The notes beneath the pieces are model-generated. The model saw only the letters and a program-made list of their open reading frames with translations. It was not told the origin of the DNA and did no database searches. From Xestospongia bergquistia (Eukaryota; Porifera; Demospongiae; Haplosclerida; Petrosiidae): a stretch of DNA of 64,000 nt. Shown piece by piece: positions 55,796 to 64,000 of the stretch; the first letter of the stretch is position 1, and every line of letters starts with the position of its first letter. The stretch is taken from positions 27,080,249 through 27,144,248 of the forward strand of contig OZ014411.1 of NCBI GenBank assembly GCA_963965975.1. Reading direction: 5' to 3'. A program made the position numbers and the translations under genes.

Positions 55796-57530
55796 AGTTA
55801 ACAATTATATTCAGTCACTTTATATATTACCTTTTGATAGCTTCAATTTTAAAAAAAATTGAAATTCTTTTCTTTAATGTGTTTCTTCATGATTAAATAA
55901 AAAAAACACAGGACAAATATTGTGAGAATTACTTACAAAGACTTCAGACATTTCTTTTTTATTAATTGATTTGAATTATAATAAACAAGTCAACATGTTG
56001 TACTTGTTTAAAACAAAATGCATAATTCAAAACTAATAAAGACAATCTATGTGACTAAATGGTTGCAAAAGTTTCAGCCTTAGTTGGTATTGTCAGCAAA
56101 AAAAAGTGATTCTCATGATCATTTTCTAACTATGTTGTAATTGTATTACAATATATTGTGAACAAGTTGTAAATGTAGTTTTTTTTAGAATAGAAAGGAA
56201 TTATCATCTATATGTACAGTTTCTTTTATATTAATTGACTAATTCAAATAAAATATACTATAATTACAGCAACTAACTGAAGGTGTCATTTAAATTTTAT
56301 TACACCATGTTATAAGATAATCATAAAAATTGTGATATGATTATATTCAATTTGACTGACAATTACCATTTCTGTTATATTTATGGGTTCTTTCTTGAAT
56401 TATCCACTTTTTTGATCACTATGAGCGGGTGTGAGCATTAACAGCAAACAATAGCTCGTGGAACTTGAGGGTAAATTAATGATTTCATGACAACTTCAGA
56501 CATATTGACTTGAAGGAGAAACGATAAACAAACAAAAATAGTTGACAATTTTACAATTCATGATTCATAATACCATTGATATTTAGTAATATCTGATCTT
56601 CGGTTATTGTGAAATAATTTGTTACAAGTACTTCGTAAATATTATCAATACAATTATGATAATTGAATAATTTAGTTGTATTTAGACAATAACACACTAA
56701 CTCTGGGAACAAAAAGTTTACAATAATGACTACCATAAACCAAACAAGAATGAACTACGTGAATTAAGACATTGTCTAACACGTATATAGTAAGAAACTT
56801 TAGTTTATGGATAAATACTATATAGTAGCTGGGAAGCAGACATGATTTCATTTCATTAATAACAGGTGTTATATAATAAGGTGTAATACATGATGTTTAT
56901 AACATGAAATTGCAAATTGAAATTCTTCTTAACTTATTGTACATATATTGCTGGAACTGACATATTTGTAGCTTTGGAAATTGCCAAATAATTGATAGGA
57001 TGCTGTATATAAGAGCTAAGATAGCCTGTAATGCAAGTGACTATGTCCTTGTATACATGTGCACAGTACAGGTATTACATCATTTATTAAATTATAATAA
57101 TTATTACATTATGTATGTACATGTACAAACAGCTATATAGTAAGAACTTGGTACTTATCAAAATGTGTTATATTAAGTATACCTCTAACGTATATTTATG
57201 TATACCTCTAACTTATAAGAGGATGTATAGATAAAAGATTAATGGATCCTCATGTTATAATAAGTTAAGTCTTTATTGTATATTAATGCTGATTAATTAA
57301 TTCCATTTAATCTATGATTCATTGCTTTCATGTTTTCATATCAATACAAGACACATAGTGTTCCAAATACATCACCAACAGAGTAACAATTGGCAGACTT
57401 AGAAGTAATAAAGGCATCAAATCCTAAGAATGTACAAAGAATGTATAGAGACTTCGTGACATTTCATAATGAACATTTAACTGTACAAGGAGAGGATTTA
57501 TCCTTTACTTTTGTTCAATAATATTGAATA
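55796..57530. other. Intergenic region between D and C
   Basis: Very AT-rich sequence. The frame at 56736-56551 has no family resemblance or splice context. I see no gene, RNA or mobile element here. Confidence 0.6.
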
Positions 57531-58640
57531 GTATAACTGTGTTTAAATTAGATGATAAAAAGTATTTAGAAATGCCATAATAATATCAATTTCTAATAAT
57601 GAAACCTGTTTCTGAATAATGTCAACACTCAAAACATGCACTCAATGTGCATTATTATGTACACATTCAACATTTAGTGAAAGATTTGTATATATCTTAG
57701 AAAAGATCAATGTGTCCACTGTGTTATCTTGTTTGTATGGTCTAGCTTTTGACTCTTTTACAATGCTAAATCTTCTATAGAGTATAACTCTTTCAATTGT
57801 GAGTTACTGCTGCCTGGATATTGCCTCTTGTGATGTAGAGCAATACTATCCTTAGTACAAACACCTCTTCAAACAATATAACAACTGTTTTCCTTGAATT
57901 AGTTAAAATTGTTTTTAACCCTAAAACAACAACTAATACACCAAACACATAGTAAATATTACACTGATTATTGAATTAGAGTGTCATTAGTACCAGAGTA
58001 CTGCTATAAAATCTAATCTGAGATGAAAATATAACCTTCAAAACATGCCCTCAAAGCCTTTCATGTACATTCAACAAGGTCTATCTAGACAGTGTGTACA
58101 AAACAATACAATAGTGTATTTAGAGTGAACTTTTGAAGTTACACTTATGAATAAATTTATAACCTGCAAATCTTTAAATAGATGGCACTGAGAGCGTGCT
58201 CTTAATGCAAAAATAAACCATATGAAATATATACATTTAAAAATATGTAATTATTTATCCAAGACAAATAATTATATTTTAAGTATCATAGTACACCTTC
58301 TATAGTACATCATGGTTTTTAACTTTAAGGATCTTAAATTAGTGATTACAATGCAATTGTGACTTCAAAGATATTCATGTTGAGCAATAACTCATTTCAG
58401 CAAATGTACATTATATGCATGTACAGTACATAAATTGAAGTACAAATCGCTAGTAAGTTTGCACAACAGTTCAAACATAATAAGAATTATTAAAGTTAAA
58501 GAAATCAATTAAAAGAACACAATCAAGTTGGAAAAATCTACAGAAAAATATTAAAATTAAGAATGCTTGTAGCATATAATAAAACAAAAAGATCATAATA
58601 AGAAAACAAATATTGCAATATGAGAGATATAATATAGTTG
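57531..58640. other. 3' flank of gene C
   Basis: Homologous to 29984-30987 behind gene B. No gene is seen. Confidence 0.7.
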
Positions 58641-58941
58641 TTACTTTGGTAGTTTATAATTTGCTTGTACTTCTGGTTTGGTTAAGTACTGTTGCACTTT
58701 CATTGAAGAAGATGGATGATTGACAATAGGTCCTTCCACTACTTCAATAACTATATATCAACCATGAGAGTTCAGAGGAAAATGTATTGATCCAGCTTTG
58801 AACAATTCTGATCATCTTGATTTTGTCACTTTGACTACCGTAACATAAGCAACCAAAGACACCTTGTATCTTTAAAGCCACTCCTATTGTTTCCCACTCA
58901 TACCAGCTAGTAGACCAGAGATCTGTCACTATAATTGATAT
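58641..58941 (-). pseudogene. Decayed second death-domain exon behind gene C
   Basis: The minus strand retains SWYEWETIGVALKIQGVFG, MIRIVQSWINTFSSELSWL, then a frameshift, and further on the GPIVNH and LTKPEVQANYKLPK-like end. It lies 0.7-1.0 kb downstream of the intact death-domain exon 59640-59968. It is better preserved than the B relic (30988-31286) but is interrupted and lacks some residues near its start. Confidence 0.75.
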
Positions 58942-59639
58942 CTCTACGAAAGGAAAATTACTAATAACAGAGCATTCTTTGTTAGTCATAAAAAAGACTC
59001 AGCGTGCCTAGTCAAACTATATTCAATTATGAAATATAATGTATTGTAGCAGTAATTATATCCTATTTTATTCTTAAAATGAAAGCTAAATATAAAAACT
59101 TAAAACAATTAGAATTAAAAACACCTAAAAATGTAAAATTACACTCTATGACTATTCATCTCTTCAAGCCAAAGTGTCTGACATTTACAATTAATATCAA
59201 CAATTGTAATACTATGCCAAAAGCATCTTACTATTCTTTTAACATCATTGGACAACAGAGATTCTATCCTTCACATGTATAATATTGCTTTGAAATTACA
59301 AGATCTTTAGTCAGTAATTAAGATGCAATTGTGACTCCAAAGACATTCATTTTGTTAAAGTTTTTTAACAAGCATACAATATAATGAAGTACATAAATTT
59401 AAGTATAAATTACTAATAAATTAGCAAAACATATTTCAAACCTATTGAAGTTTATTAAGGTTAAACAAATCAATTAAAAGATAAAATTAAAGCAATTAAG
59501 TCAGAAAAATTTACAGCAAAATATTAAAACTAATAAAAGTTGTAACAGATAATAAGACAAAAATACCATTACTCAAAAAAACAGAGAAATTCAGAAGTTA
59601 TCAAAATAAGTATTGTAAAATAGGAGATTATATAGTAAG

Positions 59640-59968
59640 TTACTTTGATGTTTTATAACTTAATTGTACTTCTGGTTTGGCTAAGTACTGTCGTATTGTC
59701 ATTGCTGTAGATTGATGGTTCACAATTGGGCCCTCCACTGCTTTAATAACTGCCAGCCATGAGAATTTAGAGGGAAATGCATCAATCCAGGCTTCAATGA
59801 CCCTAAAGATCTTGATAGTGTTGCTTTCAGGACTGGAACGTAAGCCACCAAGGACATCTCTTCGCACTTTTAAAGCCACTCCAATTATCTCCCACTCATA
59901 GCTTATATCAGCTAGTAGACCTAGAAGATCAGTCAGTTCAGGCTTCATTGTCAATATACTTGAGATAT
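59640..59968 (-). CDS. Gene C last exon: death domain
   Basis: 329 nt encoding 109 residues, the same length as gene [21 protein letters not shown] at the start, [15 protein letters not shown] at the end. About 80% identical to gene B. A conserved plus TTTATT (59067-59072) downstream may be the poly(A) signal. Confidence 0.88.
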
Positions 59969-62190
59969 CTACAAAGAGAAAGTAATAATACAGAGTATCC
60001 TGTGTTAGTTATGATAAAGACTCAGTGTGCCTAGTAAGAATTTTTTATCATGGAAATATAATGTACTGTGGTAGTAACCACATAATTCTTTATACTTAAA
60101 ATAAAGGATGATATAACAACATGAAACAATTAGTACAACTAAAAGTGTAAAATTACCTTCTGTGACTGGTAATTTCGTCTCTTCAAGCCATGGTGTCTGA
60201 CGTTCATGATTAATATCAGCAATTGTAATGCCATCCCAACAGCATGTTAGTATTGTCTTAGCATCATCTGGACGACAAAGATGTTCTTCTTTATACGTAC
60301 AGAACGAACAGCGAAAACGTTGCTGTGGCATGGTCAGTATGGGCTTATATTGAAATTTCTTAACAACAACATCGATTCCATCATAAACTGCTTGTCGAAT
60401 CAATAGACATCGATCAGAACGGCCTGAGTAATGCACCTCCAACCAGTATACAGCATCAACTAATAGAACAGCACCAGCTAAGTCAAGAGATGATAATCGG
60501 ATGGCATTGCGATACTGCAACACTTGATCAGAACATCCTGAAGATTGGAAAATATCAAATTTTGGTGCTGTTTGGCGATTAATCATATTAACAACTAAAG
60601 CAGGAAACAAACCTTGAGGAATAGGGTGCATTTCCCATGTCAAAACAAGAGAATCCATATACTTTAAAAAAGGACTTCTAATTGTATCCAAGACGGAGGT
60701 AGTAGGAAGGACACAAGGAATAAAATATTTTCCTTCTTCAGACAAGCGAGCAACAACAAGGATATCCTCCATTAACAGCAAGAAATCATCTGCTGTAAAA
60801 TCAGAAGTAAATCCATCAGGAATACAATCTAAGAGCTCTCGTTTGAATGTGCCTTCATTCTTTAGTTGACAATGGGCATTTGGAGGTAAAACAATATTCA
60901 TTTTTCTCAAATGTGCAACAGCATCAGCAAAAGAAATACTTATTAACTCTGAGAGCTTATTGAATAATGGCTGTGGATGAAGGAATACCACATTAGGAAG
61001 GATATTAGGAAAGAACAAAAAGATTGTCAGATCATGGTAGTACATTAAACATGCTTCCACATCTCTTCTATTCATTTTAAGTGCATTTCCAATTCTAAGG
61101 CATTCATTTTTGCTAACTACCATTGACTCAGTAGATTTTTGGACTTCTTCAAGGTCAAGCTGAAACAAGAACCATCGAGCTGGAATTTCTGCCTCAATGT
61201 AAGATCGACAGACAACACCACGAATAAACTCAGCCATTTCCTTTTCATTCTTACCTCTTGCTGTTGTATTGATAGGAAAGATAACTTCTTTTTCATCTTC
61301 ACGATAACTGAGTCGCACATCTTTGAATTGCTTTAAATTTGACCACAGAGAAGCATTTTTGTCATCCAAAGACTCCCCAATGCATTCATTTATTTTATCA
61401 TAGAATGTGCCAAGAACAAGTAGAGTCGGTTTATCATAAGAACATCTCACGTGAATATTGTGTAAACGTGGTTGATCGATTGATGATAGTGAACGAAATG
61501 ATGATTCAAGAAGTTGCATGTTGGTGATCTGCCGTTCTACTGGTTCTCCAATCAGCTCACCTTTGAAACTAAAATAAAATTTTGGCCGATCTTTAAGTTT
61601 CTCATTTAATTTGAGAGTGAGTATACTAACTGGATTGCTTCGTAGCAATGCAGGCGAGATATCTAAAAAAGCTGCCTGACCACCTGAATCAACTGCATAG
61701 ACCCAGTGTGATTGATATAACTCAGGAGACTTCTCAACTCTTGGCATTATCTTAGCAATTTCTGTGGCTGCAGCAGAAAATGATTGAGAAACAGAGGACG
61801 CAGCCTTTGATTCTTTTGAAGTACCATCATCATCAGATGATGATGAAGACTCATTATCATCTTTATTATGTTTAGTGGACTTTGATGAAGCAGCTTTAAC
61901 TCCTTGTTTCATTCCTTTAGCAAGCATACGTTGAAGTGATTCACGACTCACTTTATTCCACTGTGGGCTAGAAAAATTGCCTCCTGCTACAAAGCCAGTG
62001 ATGTCTACCCTCCTTACTTCTGGTTTAGTACCAACTGCAGTACTATGGTGTTTTTCTGGAGGATTTTCATCTAGCAACAGCTTAATGATAGAAGATTTTC
62101 CTGTTCCAGGTGCTCCTGATGTAGCAAACTTGGACCACCTTGCTGTCACATGGCCTTCTTTCAATGCTTCATCAACAACACCAGAATAAT
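59640..62190 (-). CDS. Gene C, last two exons (partial): Roc-like GTPase - COR-like - death domain
   Basis: Exons 62190-60157 and 59968-59640 are joined by a 188 bp intron (donor GAAG|GTAATT, acceptor TTTGTAG), phase 1. The first exon begins in phase 1 (D-YSGVVDEALKEGH), so upstream ankyrin exons are expected beyond 64000. It has the same architecture as genes A and B, with more divergence in the GTPase exon. Conserved P-loop (GAPGTGKSS), [10 protein letters not shown] and the death domain indicate a functional gene. Role inferred as for genes A and B. Confidence 0.83.
60157..62190 (-). CDS. Gene C large exon: Roc-like GTPase, COR-like region, Cys/His cluster
   Basis: 2034 nt. The P-loop is GAPGTGKSSIIKLLLDE and the G2-like segment HHSTAVGTKPEV. 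A Ser/Asp/Lys-rich insert ([20 protein letters not shown]) follows, then [17 protein letters not shown] and LGTFYDK. The COR-like block is YYHDLTIFLFF / [13 protein letters not shown]. The cluster reads CSFC...HLC...CC. The acidic serine tract is in the same place as in A and B but differs in sequence and length. About 60-65% identical to A and B. If the following intron is retained, the frame runs on into a hydrophobic stretch. Confidence 0.86.
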
Positions 62191-64000
62191 CTATTAGAAA
62201 GGAAAAAGAAAAGTGTCTATGAGAACTCAATATATGTAAATGCATGTTTAAATAAAATATCAAGAACATATGTTACTATGTACAAATCTAAAGTAACAGT
62301 TTTTAAAGTTTAGGTTAACAATTGTTTGAACAAACAGTTTAAAAAGACAACCTATGATCATTATAGTGTAACTTTGCAAAAGAAACACAAAAACTTCAAT
62401 GATAAGACTCTTATCAGAATTAATGCTGACTCACTGCATTACCATCATACATAACAGAATGTTAAATTTTAAAAATGACTTAAGGAAAGTGATAATCATA
62501 GTGTGCACTATGCAAGGAGGTGATATGTAATGGTGTGGTCAACATTTATATAAGGGGGAGAGTGCTGAGACTGGCAAATTTTCATGAGGGGTGTGGCTAG
62601 ACATGAAATCATTATTATTGCCATCTTGGTGCCTTTGAGCAAAATATCAATTACTGAGTCACCTTTGTAAAGACAAGATTGGAACAAGTCACTTGAAAAA
62701 GGAGTCACACTCCTTACTAACTTGTGTTAACACCTATAGAGTATTAATGTATGGCTAATTATGACTGTTATTATGTTCTAAGTGCACAATTATTTATGAA
62801 TGAGATGTATCAGATGTCACATTGATATTCCCTTATTTTTCTGTCCTCTATTTGAGCATTTTCAGTTTATCACTATAAATACAATTTTTACTAAACCAAA
62901 GACATTATATTGGCTATAAGGATGATAAATTAAGATGTCTATTGTTGAAAAGATACAAGACTTTAAGCAATAGACAATTCTCTACTTACATTGATGCCTC
63001 AAGTCTTACTTTGACACAAACAGTGTGGCTGCTAAGAAAAATGTAGCCATGTTTTTGACTCTCATAGGATCAAAAAATTACGTTTTTTTCAATGACTTCT
63101 CTAAAATGTAGAGACTAGACCCTTAATGATATTATTTACACTTTGTGTCTCACATTGAGCTTGGGCTGGTTGTAATTGCTGAATGACAGATCTCATTTGC
63201 ATAAAAGAGACCAACATCTGGTGAAGGTATAGCCTTTTGTTATTTCTGTAGTTAAGAATGTCTCTCTGGTTTATTCATATACTGAGTTGTAACAATAGCA
63301 ACTTACTTGCCTGTAATGATAGTCATAAATGCATGGCAAAGGACTTGTTAAAACTTAGTAGGATGGGATTGGTGAAGCATGGTTAGCGCAAAAGCCTAAG
63401 TGACAATTCCTCATTTTGAAGAAGTCAAATTACAGATCTTGCTTGATACCAAGGCAGTTGTGAAGAGATATAAAGTGACTTAAAACTGATCATTAACTGG
63501 GAACAGACTGAGATCAAGACTTTAGTATCTTTAGGATTAACCATACGTGTACAGACTGTCTGCATTTTGTTGTAATGCAGATACTTCCATTGATAGAACA
63601 ATATCAATTTTAAAAATCAATCCAAACTTGACAATAGACAAGAACATAAAATAGTACTACACAATTACAATACAATAATAATGAAGTGATGCAAACCAAA
63701 CAGAAATTATTAACAAAAGTTCTTTCACTTTTTAAAAGTTCTGGTCAGGTAGAGGCAGATATAATAGATGATTTTAGCATTATGGCTATAGCTACTAAGA
63801 TATGAAGCTAACCAAAATTAATGTGTTTCATTTTGTTATATCAAGACTATATTGATGACCTTTTTTAAGCAACTGTGCATCTATGCACAAATCAAGGCAC
63901 TCAATCTTCATCTTCTAATGTTCCTGTAACTTTAAGCAGTACTTCAAATACCTGACAAAGCTTCAGCACTAGCTATCAAGAGCCATATAGAAGTCACTTC
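62191..64000 (-). other. Gene C intron (runs off the window)
   Basis: Stretches at about 62500-62640 and 63190-63900 match the gene A intron at 7480-7560 and 8930-9600. No ankyrin exon lies in this part; by analogy with gene A it should be several kb further on. The 60-66 codon frames here have no support. Confidence 0.65.

Overview
The window is AT-rich eukaryotic DNA with short phase-regular exons, GT-AG introns and many small transposons. The protein families (death domains, ankyrin repeats, a Roc-like P-loop GTPase with a COR-like region) and their local amplification fit an early-branching animal. A demosponge such as Amphimedon is my best guess; this is an inference, not proven by the sequence.

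The backbone is a tandem array of paralogous genes, all on the minus strand. Gene A (coding exons between 25503 and 1063) and gene B (between 51233 and 31801) can be assembled completely from splice sites and codon phase. Each has a short first coding exon (MSSQDKL or MSYQDEL), then ankyrin exons that mostly hold exactly one 33-residue repeat each (five in A, four in B), then one exon of about 2.06 kb encoding the P-loop/Roc-like GTPase, a COR-like region and a Cys/His cluster, and finally a death-domain exon. The predicted proteins are 1053 aa (A) and 969 aa (B), and both reading frames close exactly. Gene C (62190-59640) shows only its last two exons; its ankyrin exons must lie beyond the right edge. 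A fourth, gutted copy (D) lies at about 54.3-55.8 kb. The order ankyrin - Roc - COR - death matches death-associated protein kinase (DAPK) without the kinase, so I infer a receptor or adaptor of the cell-death/innate-immunity type.

Layout: 1-29.98 kb is unit A with its upstream leader exon; 29.98-53.6 kb is unit B, with three tandem leader-exon/promoter copies at 52.4, 52.8 and 53.5 kb; 54.1-55.8 kb is the remnant D; 55.8-57.5 kb holds nothing recognised; 57.5-64 kb is unit C. A and B share introns as well as exons, so one serves as the empty-site control for insertions in the other. Insertions specific to A: a young Ty3/gypsy LTR element (18000-22348), a P-like DNA transposon remnant (28682-29666) and a TIR element with telomere-like repeats (23598-24522). 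Insertions specific to B: a hAT element with an internally inverted transposase segment (43480-45210), a hAT MITE made of ATTACT-type repeats (47137-47658), a third hAT-like element with a hammerhead-like motif (48570-49816) and an old LTR element (39500-42437).

The most interesting points are the kinase-less DAPK-like architecture in tandem copies, the mosaic nature of gene B (GTPase exon like A, death-domain exon like C), the decayed extra death-domain exons behind B and C, the long serine/acidic insert between the P-loop and the DxGGQ motif, and the amplified leader exons upstream of B.
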